NCBI GenBank assembly: GCA_030615865.1
Contig: JAUWYK010000075.1
Coordinates: forward strand, 1 to 8,752
Direction of reading: 5' to 3'
Source: Dehalococcoidia bacterium
Lineage (GTDB): Bacteria; Chloroflexota; Dehalococcoidia; Dehalococcoidales; JAUWYK01
DNA length: 8,752 nucleotides
Positions 1 through 8,253 of this stretch are shown here, in pieces. The number at the start of each line of letters is the position of its first letter. The first letter of the stretch is position 1. The position numbers and the translations under genes were made by a program. Under the pieces are notes generated by a model that did not search any database, was not told the DNA's origin, and saw only the letters and a list, made by a program, of their open reading frames with translations.

Positions 1-1122
1 GTTTCTTCTGAGTTCTTCGACAAATACCTTATCTTCCTCAGGAGCATGTAGTACTGAGCCTTCTCTATCTAACGAAGACCAACCCCGGGTTGGGAATAAG
101 ATTTTTACTGGTCCCTTTGCCTTGTTCAGTTTACCGGCATACACTTTGGCGGCAGTTACTAATTCTTCTTGATTGTATCGTGTCTCTACACGAGCTTCGT
201 CCTGTTTCAATTTTTTCTCTCTGGAAATGTATTTTTCGGATTGTCTTCTGGTTAGGCTAGCATTGGTTATATTTATACTGCAAGGAGCAATGACTTGTGG
301 CAAACCTCTTTCTCCGGCTGCCTCAAGCCTTTTAGGCCCGCCCGCACGAGTACCGGCGAAAATCTCCTCAATTACACCGGCCGGAACTATATCTATCACC
401 CCGTCAAAAAATCCCTGAAGTATCAAATCATCCATGGCTCTATCACCTATTCCCTGAGCGTGAAAGGGATAAACACGATAGCCGCTCTCTTCCAGATGCC
501 GCTTAACCAGCCTGGCACAGTTATCAGACCAGCCGAGCTGGGTTATAGCGATTGATTTCTCAAGCAGGCGGGAGATAGCTTCACCAGATTCCTCTACCAT
601 GCCGCACATAGCACCGGCAGCTCGAGCCAATATACTCATAACCAGCTCATTGAGCCCGGCAAAATCCACCACACCCTGCATTAAAGTCATGTCCATAGTA
701 TCGCACAATCTGCGTACATGGGCTGGAATCACTCCAGGACAAACGATAATCTTGGGTATGCCAAAGGGAAGCAACTTCATCACCTGAGCTCCAAAGAGTG
801 CCATGGTAGAGCCGCCTACTGCCATAATTCCACCGACTTCCCCTGCAGAGTACAGCTGTTTAACCTTCTCCATGGCGCCTCTTTCCATGACCTGAGTCAC
901 CAATTCCCTATCGTTTGATAATCTGATTTCCTCAATAGTCTTCCCGCCTAACCGCGCGATTTCTGCCGGCCCAACATCGGCTTCAAATAATGGCTCTCTG
1001 CCCATGCTTACATCAATAACAATCGCACCACAGTGTCTCCGCTCAATCTGTTGCTTTAGGAATAGTATTTCTTTCCCTTTGGTGTCCAGCGTTCCAATAA
1101 CTACTACATATTTCTTGCCCAT
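1..1122 (-). CDS. Tm-1-like ATP-binding domain protein (UPF0261 family), C-terminus cut by window edge
   Basis: An open minus-strand frame of 374 codons runs without a stop to the left edge, so roughly the last 30 residues of an about 400-residue protein are missing. Recognisable family features are the N-terminal strand with GTLDTKG (residues 10-16), a glycine-rich loop AVGGSTMALF (101-110), VVDFAGLN (151-158), ARAAGAMCGMV (166-176), the PAGV segment (247-250) and the late block FPTRGWSSLD (343-352). The family is named after the N-terminal domain of the tomato Tm-1 resistance protein, which binds ATP; the bacterial members have no settled function. The ATG at 1122 is preferred because GGAGG lies 5 nt upstream. 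An in-frame ATG at 1134 would add four residues (MEDA) but has a poorer ribosome site. It sits 32 bp after the FAD oxidoreductase gene and is the last visible operon gene. The loop reads GGSTMA where I recall GGSGGT in typical members, so ATP binding is likely but not certain. The family call is firm; the role is unknown. [Confidence was absent from the original entry; 0 is a placeholder required by the schema.]. Confidence 0.
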   Translation of the reverse strand, partial: MGKKYVVVIGTLDTKGKEILFLKQQIERRHCGAIVIDVSMGREPLFEADVGPAEIARLGGKTIEEIRLSNDRELVTQVMERGAMEKVKQLYSAGEVGGIMAVGGSTMALFGAQVMKLLPFGIPKIIVCPGVIPAHVRRLCDTMDMTLMQGVVDFAGLNELVMSILARAAGAMCGMVEESGEAISRLLEKSIAITQLGWSDNCARLVKRHLEESGYRVYPFHAQGIGDRAMDDLILQGFFDGVIDIVPAGVIEEIFAGTRAGGPKRLEAAGERGLPQVIAPCSINITNASLTRRQSEKYISREKKLKQDEARVETRYNQEELVTAAKVYAGKLNKAKGPVKILFPTRGWSSLDREGSVLHAPEEDKVFVEELRRN

Positions 1123-1127
1123 AGCAT

Positions 1128-1132
1128 CCTCC
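1128..1132 (-). promoter_or_regulatory. Ribosome binding site deciding the UPF0261 start
   Basis: Read on the minus strand this is GGAGG, 5 nt before the ATG at 1122. It favours that start over the in-frame ATG at 1134, which overlaps the upstream edge of this site. Confidence 0.7.
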
Positions 1133-1154
1133 ATCCTTACCCCCTACGGCAAGT

Positions 1155-2819
1155 TTAATACGGTCTCCCTTTTTCCTCCCATATCTTGGGCAGCCCAAGG
1201 TCATCAGCCATGACCTTGTAACAGATATAGCCATTTACACCGCGCAGTCCTCCTCCAAAATGCTGAGTGGCGTTACACAAGTACAGGTTTTTTATCGGTG
1301 CCCGGTTGCCTGACAGTTCAGCACAAGGCCTGAGCCGGCCCATCTGAGAGGCGAACATTGCCCCTACCGGCCAGGAGCCTTCGGGTACACTCGCATTTCG
1401 GCGCACGATGTCATAGGGGGTATTATCCCAGGCGTCTATAATCTTATCCCTGGTCAGGTTCGGGGCATACCACTGCCACTGTTTGGCCGCTTCCTCAACA
1501 AAGTCCTTCTTTATTTGAAGCCATTCCTTTTCCGAGAAAAAGCGCTCGGGGGCGGTGAATTGCTCAATCAGAAAGTTATGTTTTCCCTTGGGAGTCCGCG
1601 TTGGGTCCACCAGCGTCTCCTGTCCAATGCACATGAATAGTTTTTTGGAAAAACCACGGGTAAAGCATTCAGCCTGTTCCCGGCTAACATAATAATCCAA
1701 GTCTTTCGGCATGAGCCAGCACCTTCGCGCCCGGTTGCAATCTGGGTCAAACTCGCTCGCCTTGTAATTCGGGGGCTCATGGAGGGCAAACCATGCCCAG
1801 TGTAAATTTCCCCGGTCGTACGAGAAGTTCTCTATTTTTCGGACCAGATCCGGGCTAATGTGCTCCTTGCCTACCATCTGGAGGAAGGTCATATTAACGG
1901 TGACATCACTTACCACCACTTTGGTGGCCTCTATCTCCGACCCGTCAGTCAAGCGCACCCCCTTGGCTCTACCGTTCTCAATCAGAATCTTATCCACTTC
2001 GTGCCGGACAAAGAAACTGCCGCCCAATTCGGTTACCACCTTCTGTAATGCGTGGGCAATATTATGAGCGCCGCCCTGAACCACAGTGGCCGGGGACCAG
2101 CCCAGGGTTACACCGAGCTGGGCAAGTATTTCAGATAGGGGAGCCACATCGTTGGGGAAACAGCCAGTACTAGTTTGCATTGACCTCATAAACAGCATCC
2201 TTAACTCGGTGCTCTCAAAGAGGTCGCAGGCAACCTGCTTCACCGTCATGAACTGATACCCCGGGTCAATGCCACTGTCAGGGTCGTCAAGGAGCCTTTC
2301 TACAGGGTCTTTAACTCCCCACGGGGGCGCTGGTGTGAGCCGATACTCCGAGACTGCATCTCGCCATTTCGTGCGATACTTTTCAAACAAGAGTTCATTC
2401 TGCTCCGCATCTCGCTGGGAGAACCGGGCAATATTCTGGCTGTTCTTCTTCAGGTTTTCTTCCCAGAATACCGTCTCTCCGGTAGTTAGGTCCGGAGTGG
2501 TAGTTACCGGATAGCTTACAAGACAAGTTTCGTCATCAAAAACCGCAGCATGGTCAACCTCGGGGGTAAGATACCAGGCCCCCTTTTCCCAGAGCTTGAA
2601 GTCCATCCATACTGGACTGGTGTACATCCTGGTAAAGTTAGCGCAGGGGTTGCTAATAAATGCCGGAAGGGGTTGCTCTTCACTGCAAGCACCGCCGCCT
2701 AACTCAAACTCCCTTTCAAAGACAGCCACTTTCATACCTGCCCAGCCTAAATAGCAGGCAGCTATGAGTCCGTTATGCCCGCCACCAATTATAATCGCAT
2801 CATAGCTCGCATCCGGCAT
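1155..2819 (-). CDS. CrtI/phytoene-dehydrogenase-like FAD-dependent oxidoreductase (second paralogue)
   Basis: A 554-residue flavoprotein of the NAD(P)/FAD-dependent phytoene-desaturase-like superfamily (CrtI, PYROXD2, retinol-saturase-like). The N-terminal Rossmann motif is GGGHNG (residues 12-17) after a hydrophobic strand, with the ribose-binding acidic residue E35 in VAVFEREFELGGG. A second FAD-contact stretch begins at QGGAHNIAHAL (about 248-258), followed by a strand pair typical of the family. The C-terminal FAD motif is GGGLRGVNGY (522-531) before ADDLGLPKIW. No signal peptide or membrane segment is visible, so it is probably cytoplasmic or peripheral. Known relatives desaturate, saturate or isomerise polyenes and other hydrophobic substrates; the substrate here cannot be read. 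The ATG at 2819 follows AAGGAG by 5 nt. It lies 46 bp downstream of the phosphohistidine-domain gene and is a clear but diverged paralogue of the protein at 5059-6681. No carotenoid gene is nearby, so a crtI name would be unsafe. Confidence 0.9.
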   Translation of the reverse strand: MPDASYDAIIIGGGHNGLIAACYLGWAGMKVAVFEREFELGGGACSEEQPLPAFISNPCANFTRMYTSPVWMDFKLWEKGAWYLTPEVDHAAVFDDETCLVSYPVTTTPDLTTGETVFWEENLKKNSQNIARFSQRDAEQNELLFEKYRTKWRDAVSEYRLTPAPPWGVKDPVERLLDDPDSGIDPGYQFMTVKQVACDLFESTELRMLFMRSMQTSTGCFPNDVAPLSEILAQLGVTLGWSPATVVQGGAHNIAHALQKVVTELGGSFFVRHEVDKILIENGRAKGVRLTDGSEIEATKVVVSDVTVNMTFLQMVGKEHISPDLVRKIENFSYDRGNLHWAWFALHEPPNYKASEFDPDCNRARRCWLMPKDLDYYVSREQAECFTRGFSKKLFMCIGQETLVDPTRTPKGKHNFLIEQFTAPERFFSEKEWLQIKKDFVEEAAKQWQWYAPNLTRDKIIDAWDNTPYDIVRRNASVPEGSWPVGAMFASQMGRLRPCAELSGNRAPIKNLYLCNATQHFGGGLRGVNGYICYKVMADDLGLPKIWEEKGRPY

Positions 2820-2865
2820 AATATCTCCTTTCCGCCTTCCCGGTCCGACCTTTATATCTAAAAAC

Positions 2866-4515
2866 TTACTTGCTCAAGATATAGACGACACCTAAGTCGC
2901 CATCAGCTTTAACCCTCATTCCAGTCTTGATTTTCTTGGTCCCTTCAACGGTGCCGGAGACAACGGGTAACCCATACTCACGACCTAATAACGCAGCATG
3001 GCTTGCGGCACCACCGACGTCGGTTATTATGGCCTTAGCTAGACCGAAAAGGGGCGTCCAGGCTGCCGAAGTTTCCAGTGTGACCAGGATCTCTCCAGCC
3101 TTGAACTCATGAAACTGCTTTTCGCTCGTAAGCACATGAGCTATGCCCTCGGCAACACCAGGTGCCGCCGTCGTGCCATAAAGGTCAGCCTTTAACTCAG
3201 GCCTGACCCGGGGAATCGGGACCACCGCCAGGCTGAGGGCAGGGTCCTTGGCAAAAGTCTCTGGGATCGCCTCTGGGTTGCCGAAAAACGGCGGCGGCTC
3301 AACCTTACGAAATTCCGTGTGCTGCTGTTTTCTAATCTTGACGGCGTCATGCGCGTCAAATCTGAGTATTATTCGTATAGCTATCTCTTCCGGTGTCAGG
3401 AAGCAAACATCCAGAGGGTCGTCGAGCAATCCCGCCTCAGTAAATCTCTTGCCAACTTCCTTGATTACAAGCCGACCCAAGGCATTGCCATAGTTCTCGC
3501 AGTAGAAAATATGCTCCTCACCGACGACGGAGCTCCATTGTGCCGCTTTCATTAACTTTACAAACCAGTCTCTGGCATCCTCAGGAATGCGGGATATGAC
3601 CTCCTTTTCGGCTTTTTCCCTTGCCTTCACCAGGCGCTGGCGATGTTTGTCAACAGCGAATGCAGGCTGGGCCATAAATGCCCTTACAGCGTTGAATACC
3701 ATGCTCGGGTCCTCAACCCAGCTTGGCGTGCTGATGTCCCAGTTGTCCACCGTCCGCCAGCCGTACTCGTTATTGAACTCGCGGAGGTCGGCCAGCCACT
3801 TGCTGCCCTTCTTCCCCTCTTGGCTGATTTTCGATAGAAGCTTCCGGTTATCTTTTGTGGACTGGAAAAGTGGCTCCAGCCCTAACTCCGTTGCCTGCTT
3901 AGCCAGACGCCACAGCCCCCGGTCGGTTTGCAACAGCTTATGGTCAGCGCCTCCCATCAAATCATTAAATAAACGGCCGTGTTTGTCTATGTCGAGTAAT
4001 TCCTTGCATACATCCTCAAACTGCGTGAAGATAATTGTCCAGGCGTACATCCAGATAAAGTGCACCTCGGCCGCATACACATAAAACTCAACCCAATCTT
4101 CGAAAGCCCGCTTCAGTTCCCAGTCCGTTGCCTTCTCCATATCTACGGCTTTGATCTTGGCGATCATATCATTCAACTCATCTGCGTATTTGTGGTATTG
4201 CTTGCCAAAATCTTCAATCCAGGGGGCTATTCTTTTGCGAAACTCTGGCTCGCGCTGCCGCTGCTCCTCTTCTGTTGTCGTCTTCACTGAAACAAGTATC
4301 CAGCCGTCTTTTTCTCTCCAGTCGGCACCTCTAGCTGAGGGGAGTTGAAAATAATCGGCACCAACGGCAAAGCCATTAGCATATTGGAAAAGCATCCAGT
4401 AATCCAAAAATGTAATTGTGCGCAGGGTCTCTTTCCGATCAGTTATCCACACCTTATGGGTGGACAGGTCTCGTGCCTCGTTAAACTCCCACGCCGGCCA
4501 TCCATAGTATCCCAT
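2866..4515 (-). CDS. PEP-utilising (phosphohistidine swivel) domain protein lacking an ATP-grasp domain; phenylphosphate-synthase-alpha-like
   Basis: A 549-residue protein with two parts. Residues 1 to about 446 form a Trp- and Tyr-rich, largely helical region resembling the middle part of PEP-synthase-like and rifampicin-phosphotransferase-like proteins. It includes YGWRTVDNWD followed by PSWVEDPSM. From about 447 (GTTAAPGVAEG) to the end is the mobile PEP-utiliser domain with the catalytic histidine H506 in GGAASHAALLGREYGLPVV. In this superfamily that histidine is phosphorylated and passes the phosphate to an acceptor. There is no N-terminal ATP-grasp (PPDK_N) domain and no C-terminal PEP/pyruvate TIM barrel. 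The layout therefore matches the large subunit of phenylphosphate synthase, which needs a separate ATP-binding subunit. No such subunit is in the window. The ATG at 4515 has AGGAGG 8 nt upstream. The domain call is firm; phosphorylation of an organic acceptor is inferred, and the acceptor is unknown. Confidence 0.85.
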   Translation of the reverse strand: MGYYGWPAWEFNEARDLSTHKVWITDRKETLRTITFLDYWMLFQYANGFAVGADYFQLPSARGADWREKDGWILVSVKTTTEEEQRQREPEFRKRIAPWIEDFGKQYHKYADELNDMIAKIKAVDMEKATDWELKRAFEDWVEFYVYAAEVHFIWMYAWTIIFTQFEDVCKELLDIDKHGRLFNDLMGGADHKLLQTDRGLWRLAKQATELGLEPLFQSTKDNRKLLSKISQEGKKGSKWLADLREFNNEYGWRTVDNWDISTPSWVEDPSMVFNAVRAFMAQPAFAVDKHRQRLVKAREKAEKEVISRIPEDARDWFVKLMKAAQWSSVVGEEHIFYCENYGNALGRLVIKEVGKRFTEAGLLDDPLDVCFLTPEEIAIRIILRFDAHDAVKIRKQQHTEFRKVEPPPFFGNPEAIPETFAKDPALSLAVVPIPRVRPELKADLYGTTAAPGVAEGIAHVLTSEKQFHEFKAGEILVTLETSAAWTPLFGLAKAIITDVGGAASHAALLGREYGLPVVSGTVEGTKKIKTGMRVKADGDLGVVYILSK

Positions 4516-4664
4516 TATTTTTGCCTCCTGTGATATATAGTGTGAATATAAGCCTGCTTATTTATGAAAGTCTGTTCTTCTCGCTCAAAGTCAGGGGTCT
4601 TCTCACCCCCTTTCCACCGAATGAGTCTTAATTTACCGACCCAAAATCATCGGCCCCTTCTATT
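4516..4664 (-). other. 149-bp intra-operon gap with a possible weak internal promoter
   Basis: This is the longest gap in the leftward gene set. On the minus strand TTGAGC (4588-4583) and CATAAA (4566-4561) stand 16 bp apart, a weak sigma-70-like pair that could give the downstream genes separate transcription. I saw no convincing hairpin plus T-run terminator, so read-through from the upstream genes is also likely. Confidence 0.25.
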
Positions 4665-5039
4665 CTACCGTAAATCACCTTCGCCATCGATCGGTACCGG
4701 TGGCGCTTGTTTTTCTCCCTCTTCTTTTACTTGCCCCTTTTTCTTCACTACCAGTGATGGAGACCTGCCTCCGAAAGTTAGGAAACGCAAACCACTAAAT
4801 AGAACTCTTGGGTTCTTGAGCGTAAAGCCGATGATATGCCGTAAATCAGCGGGCTCAACGAAAGCCCTCACCGTCCAGGTTACGGGCGCAATCACCTTCA
4901 TGGTCATCAGCAGCCTGGTCGGCTCGTCTTCACCTTCTTTGGGCGATTCCAGCGTCTCGGGGACTATAATACAAGACTCAACCTTTTCCACTTTGCACTG
5001 AAGCAACGTCTTGCCTAGACCTGTAGACCTTATATACAT
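4665..5039 (-). CDS. Unrecognised 124-residue protein in the operon
   Basis: I do not recognise a family. The first about 60 residues look beta-rich, with alternating hydrophobic strands (LLQCKVEKVESCIIV, then TRLLMTMKVIAPVTW), and are followed by a mixed segment, PADLRHIIGFTLKNPRVLF. The last about 30 residues are charged and Pro-rich (KKKGQVKEEGEKQAPPVP), hence probably disordered. There is no signal peptide, no full membrane helix and no cysteine pair or metal motif. The reading frame is supported by a strong ribosome site, AAGGAG, 6 nt before the ATG at 5039, and by its position only 19 bp after the first FAD oxidoreductase gene, which suggests coupled expression. It could be a small partner or substrate-binding subunit of that enzyme or of the phosphotransferase downstream; this is inference from position alone. 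Confidence 0.75.
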   Translation of the reverse strand: MYIRSTGLGKTLLQCKVEKVESCIIVPETLESPKEGEDEPTRLLMTMKVIAPVTWTVRAFVEPADLRHIIGFTLKNPRVLFSGLRFLTFGGRSPSLVVKKKGQVKEEGEKQAPPVPIDGEGDLR

Positions 5040-5058
5040 GCAAAACTCCTTTGTGCGA

Positions 5059-6681
5059 TCAGAGTAGCCCAGCCTCCTTGGCCAATTTCACATACTGATT
5101 CTCCGGCCACCACTTCTCGATGCCTAGATCTTCGGTTATCTTTTCCGTAGCACAATAGCCCGGGCCAAAGGTTATCATACCGCCTGAGTGAGTGCAGGCA
5201 CCACACATATATAGCTTTTCTATTGGTGTCGAGTGCTGACAGCAGTATTCATTTGGTCTAAAATAGCCCATCTGGAGTGGCGAATAGGCACCTTGCTTGA
5301 AACAACCCTGTCTCATGTCAGTGAATTTGTTCTCCGTATCAAGTGGAGTACCAACATAATCCCAGATTATGTTTTTATCAGTCATGTTTGGTGCGTATCT
5401 CCGTAAGACTTCCTTGCACCGTTCTGCGTGCTCTCTTCTGACCTGATACCAGGCCTCGGGTCCGCCATCCTTGAGGTTGTATGGCGCTTCCTGTGAGATA
5501 AGCCCCACATGTCTTCCTGATGGTGCACGCATGGGATCATGGATTGACGGAAAACAACTGTTGAATCCACCTCCTATTAACTCGCCTCTATTTATTACCT
5601 CAAAGTGATTTACCAGGTCTTCCTCACTTTCATATCCAAGCACATAAATAAGCGAGTTATTGAGGCTAGGATCCGATTCTGCTATCCTAAACCGCGGTGC
5701 TTCAAATAGTGCCAGATGTACCGTGAAAAAAGACCAATCGCTATAATTCCATTCCTCAACCCTGGTGACAAATTCTGGATCGAGATGCTCCTCACCCACC
5801 AGCTCTAAAAAGGTTTGGTGTGGATTTAGCGAACTACAAACAAACTTATTAGCCTTTATCACCGTCCCGTCTCCCAGCTCTACCCCCTTAGCCTCACCGT
5901 CCTCGACTACTAGGCGCTTGACTTGTTGATTAGTAAGAACCATACCCCCGTTTTGGTATATAAACTTGCTCATTAAGTGAGCAAGGTGATGCGAGCCACC
6001 TCGGCATAGCCGAAAATGCCAGCCACGGTTGATCATTAGTGGCACTAGATAACCTAGACCCTCGAGGTCATAGTCCATGCCCCACATGCAGGCAAGGTAG
6101 AGGAATAAGGCTCTTACCCGCTCATTCTCAAACATGTCATCAACTATCTGCTTAGGTGTAAAGCCGGTTAGCTCACCGTCTCTTTTAGTGATAAGATTTT
6201 CCTCAAGTCTAGCTGCTTGGTCTAGACTGGGCATAGGGTTTACATAACTAGCTGGGGCTAGGAAAAGGTCCATTGCCTCCTGCGACCACTTAGCGAAATC
6301 CCTAAACGCTTCAGCATCCTTGGTTGAGAACTTCTTTATAGACTCATATGACCTTTCAGGATCGCTGTACAAAGCTAAATATTTCCCGTCGGAGAAGGGC
6401 ATGACTACTTGTAGATCCGGGTAGATCCACTCTAGGTCATAATCTTCTTCAAGCCGCAGATCCTTAAGAGGCGGGGCATAATCCACCATCATGTGATAGA
6501 TAGCGTGAACGTCATGCAAGAAGTCAGGGATTGTGATCCTTTCTGTGGCCAGCCCCCCGCCAAGCTCAAACCTTTTTTCGAGAAGCAGAATCTTTAGCCC
6601 GGCCTTTGCTAGGTAAGTACCGACCGCAAGCCCGTTTGGGCCGGCCCCGATGATGATGCCATCGAATTCCCGTTCCCTCAC
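5059..6681 (-). CDS. CrtI/phytoene-dehydrogenase-like FAD-dependent oxidoreductase (first operon gene, GTG start)
   Basis: A 540-residue flavoprotein of the phytoene-desaturase-like superfamily. The N-terminus carries the dinucleotide-binding motif GAGPNG (residues 12-17) and E35 in the strand ILLLEKRFELGGG. RGGSHHLAHLM (227-237) opens the second FAD-contact region, and the C-terminal motif is GACTHSGGMITFGPGY (494-509). No signal peptide or membrane segment is seen. The start is GTG at 6681, chosen because AAGGAGGT lies 4 nt upstream and the Rossmann strand begins right after it. It is paralogous to the protein at 1155-2819 over its whole length, with the same FELGGG block and a similar APNMTDKNIIWD / APNLTRDKIIDA region. 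The C-terminal FAD and substrate-facing residues differ, so the two probably do not catalyse the same step. As the promoter-proximal gene, opposite a LysR regulator, it is likely inducible. The substrate is unknown. Confidence 0.9.
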   Translation of the reverse strand: MREREFDGIIIGAGPNGLAVGTYLAKAGLKILLLEKRFELGGGLATERITIPDFLHDVHAIYHMMVDYAPPLKDLRLEEDYDLEWIYPDLQVVMPFSDGKYLALYSDPERSYESIKKFSTKDAEAFRDFAKWSQEAMDLFLAPASYVNPMPSLDQAARLEENLITKRDGELTGFTPKQIVDDMFENERVRALFLYLACMWGMDYDLEGLGYLVPLMINRGWHFRLCRGGSHHLAHLMSKFIYQNGGMVLTNQQVKRLVVEDGEAKGVELGDGTVIKANKFVCSSLNPHQTFLELVGEEHLDPEFVTRVEEWNYSDWSFFTVHLALFEAPRFRIAESDPSLNNSLIYVLGYESEEDLVNHFEVINRGELIGGGFNSCFPSIHDPMRAPSGRHVGLISQEAPYNLKDGGPEAWYQVRREHAERCKEVLRRYAPNMTDKNIIWDYVGTPLDTENKFTDMRQGCFKQGAYSPLQMGYFRPNEYCCQHSTPIEKLYMCGACTHSGGMITFGPGYCATEKITEDLGIEKWWPENQYVKLAKEAGLL

Positions 6682-6685
6682 GCTT

Positions 6686-6693
6686 ACCTCCTT
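6686..6693 (-). promoter_or_regulatory. Strong Shine-Dalgarno site for the GTG start
   Basis: The minus strand reads AAGGAGGT, an extended anti-16S match, 4 nt before the GTG at 6681. It is the reason for choosing this non-ATG start and suggests efficient translation of the first operon gene. Confidence 0.8.
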
Positions 6694-6794
6694 GGTTATA
6701 TTGATTTGTTGAACGTCTTATGATAAGTTGTAAATAAAGGGGCTGTTCGTTTCTCCAAACCCTATGTCGGTTACCTATAGTATATCGTATGAGG

Positions 6795-6813
6795 TTGAGT
6801 ATAATTAAGTCAA
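6795..6813. promoter_or_regulatory. Interrupted dyad TTGA-N11-TCAA, candidate LysR-family operator
   Basis: TTGA at 6795-6798 and TCAA at 6810-6813 form an inverted repeat with an 11-bp AT-rich centre. It overlaps the -35 of the leftward promoter candidate and contains the -10 of the rightward one. Binding here could therefore affect both genes, as is usual for divergent LysR-type regulators. It is not the textbook T-N11-A spacing. Confidence 0.35.
6800..6805 (+). promoter_or_regulatory. Candidate -10 box of the LysR regulator gene
   Basis: TATAAT, a perfect consensus -10, lies 82 bp before the ATG at 6888. No good -35 lies 16-18 bp upstream, so the promoter may be weak or regulated. The region is AT-rich, which makes a chance match possible. 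Confidence 0.35.
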
Positions 6814-6814
6814 G

Positions 6815-6826
6815 CCCATTTATGGG
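6815..6826. promoter_or_regulatory. Perfect 12-bp dyad CCCATTTATGGG
   Basis: Arms CCCAT (6815-6819) and ATGGG (6822-6826) flank TT. It lies immediately upstream of the leftward -35 candidate and just past the rightward -10 candidate. This suits a site that activates the operon while limiting the regulator's own transcription. The binding factor is unproven. Confidence 0.35.
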
Positions 6827-6887
6827 TAAATATTTTAATAACCTCTTTAGATTTTTACAGTATTCCAGAGGCTGAGGCTTTAACGTC

Positions 6888-7829
6888 ATGTTTCATTTTG
6901 GGTCAGCAAAGCCACCTAAGGTAAGTCCTGATCATCTAATCACTTTCTATTTCGTTGCTGAGGGGAAGAGTTTTAAGCTAGCTTCTGATCTGCTGTTCCT
7001 GAGCCAACCAACCGTATTACTTCACATAAAGACTCTGGAAGCAGGTTTCGGTGTCAAACTTATCCATGTGAAGAAGAAAAGGGTTGTTCTGACCGAGGCT
7101 GGCGAGGCGCTTCTTCCCTATGCTAAGGAACTCTACCAACAGACTCAGCGTGCCGAGATGTGTCTGCAAAACTTCCGAGAGGAAATGCTTCGCATCGGGG
7201 TAGCTCTGACACTCTCGGCTACCGTTACTAGAGTAGCCGGCATATTTAAGGAACTTTTCCCCCATATAAAGGTCAAAATAAGAGAGGGTCCTACTTACCA
7301 GGTTGTCGAGGAAACCTCAAATCTGCTGCACGATCTGGCTGTTGTTGCCAACCTTGATTACGGAATCCCTGAACTTGAGACCATAGAAGTCTCGAGGGGG
7401 CATAAAATGTTATTCGTCGCCTCTTCCGCTGACCCTCTTTCCCTAGAGGATGAGCTGGATCTTACTGCCCTCAACGGACATCCGCTAATTCTACCCGCAG
7501 AAAAGTCTGGCAGTCGAGCGATCCTACTAGGCATGTTAGAAGAACAGAAGATAGAGCCTGTCATCATAGCTGAAGTGGATAACATAGAGTCTGCCAAGAG
7601 TCTTGTCAAAATGGGACAGGGCGTGGCCTTGTTGCTTGAGGATAATGTTATTGATGAACTACGTGATGGAAAGCTGAAAGTACTGCCGTTTAAAGAAGAA
7701 ATAAGCATAGGGGTGGATGTTCTCGTTCACAAGGATAATCCTCTCCGCTCCATCGGAACTAAGTTCGTTTCCCTGCTCAGACAGGCTTATAGGGACCGCT
7801 CAGTTCTAAAAGTTCTCCCCACAACGTGA
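6888..7829 (+). CDS. LysR-type transcriptional regulator, divergent from the operon
   Basis: A 313-residue protein of normal LysR length. The winged helix-turn-helix occupies about residues 16-75. The recognition region SFKLASDLLFLSQPTVLLHI keeps the family LSQPTV block, and VVLTEAGEALLPYAKEL leads into the linker helix. The effector-binding domain runs from LRIGVAL (101) to near the C-terminus, with the usual SAKSLVKMGQGVALL block. Family members bind a small co-inducer and activate an adjacent divergent gene set. Here that is the leftward FAD oxidoreductase operon, whose first start lies 206 bp away. The ATG at 6888 has GAGG 10 nt upstream. The stop TGA overlaps the following GTG by 4 bp. 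The effector is unknown; an operon substrate or intermediate is the natural guess. Confidence 0.93.
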   Translation: MFHFGSAKPPKVSPDHLITFYFVAEGKSFKLASDLLFLSQPTVLLHIKTLEAGFGVKLIHVKKKRVVLTEAGEALLPYAKELYQQTQRAEMCLQNFREEMLRIGVALTLSATVTRVAGIFKELFPHIKVKIREGPTYQVVEETSNLLHDLAVVANLDYGIPELETIEVSRGHKMLFVASSADPLSLEDELDLTALNGHPLILPAEKSGSRAILLGMLEEQKIEPVIIAEVDNIESAKSLVKMGQGVALLLEDNVIDELRDGKLKVLPFKEEISIGVDVLVHKDNPLRSIGTKFVSLLRQAYRDRSVLKVLPTT

Positions 7830-8143
7830 AAAATCCCAATCTGCTTGAGCACGACCGTTCCACTGATTTGCTGTGGGCAGTTACCCATCTTGACGAGGAG
7901 TTCGTCACGTTAATTGCCAGGAACATAAACAGCCGGGCCAAGATGATCCATGTCAGCCCGTGGCTGGCGCTTCTACTTGCCAGACTGATTGGCCGCATGG
8001 TTGGAGACGTGATGATAACCAAGGACGAAATAGCTGGGTTAATGTCTAATCTCCTCGTTTCCGAGAGCCCACCTGCAGGACATACGCGCCTGAGCGAGTG
8101 GTTGGAGCAAAACGGTAACAGTGTGGGTGCCTTCCTTATTTAA
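7826..8143 (+). pseudogene. C-terminal fragment of an NDUFA9-like atypical short-chain dehydrogenase
   Basis: A 105-codon frame starts at GTG and overlaps the LysR stop by 4 bp (GTGA). There is no Shine-Dalgarno site before it, so it could be translated only by coupling to the regulator. From about residue 20 it reads like the end of NAD(P)-binding atypical SDRs of the NDUFA9-like type: EEFVTLIARNI, then SPWLALLLARLIGR (44-57), GDVMITKDEIAGLMSNLLVS (60-79) and TRLSEWLEQN (87-96). Such proteins are normally near 300 residues with an N-terminal Rossmann GxxGxxG motif. That part is absent, its place being taken by the regulator gene. The usual C-terminal tail is also cut short at VGAFLI. I infer a remnant left by a deletion, though a translated small protein cannot be excluded. 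Confidence 0.55.
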
Positions 8144-8253
8144 GGCTTTAGCGATCTCCTTACAGCCTGCAACTTCGCGCCATAATCATACGTGGGAGGT
8201 GAACCAAAAGTAACAATTAGCCAGAATGTGTGGCCTGCTTAAAAACCGTCGGG
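8144..8253. other. 110-bp convergent gap, no clear feature
   Basis: It lies between the rightward SDR fragment and the leftward phosphatase gene. Only weak hairpins are visible at its edges (see rejected items). No small gene is supported. Confidence 0.4.

Larger units (their letters stand above)
6784..6813 (-). promoter_or_regulatory. Candidate promoter of the leftward operon
   Basis: Minus strand TTGACT (6813-6808) and TACGAT (6789-6784) are separated by 18 bp, a fair -35 and a weak -10. Transcription would start near 6777, leaving an about 95-nt leader before the GTG at 6681. A weak -10 next to operator-like dyads is what an activator-dependent promoter would show. Found by eye only. Confidence 0.35.
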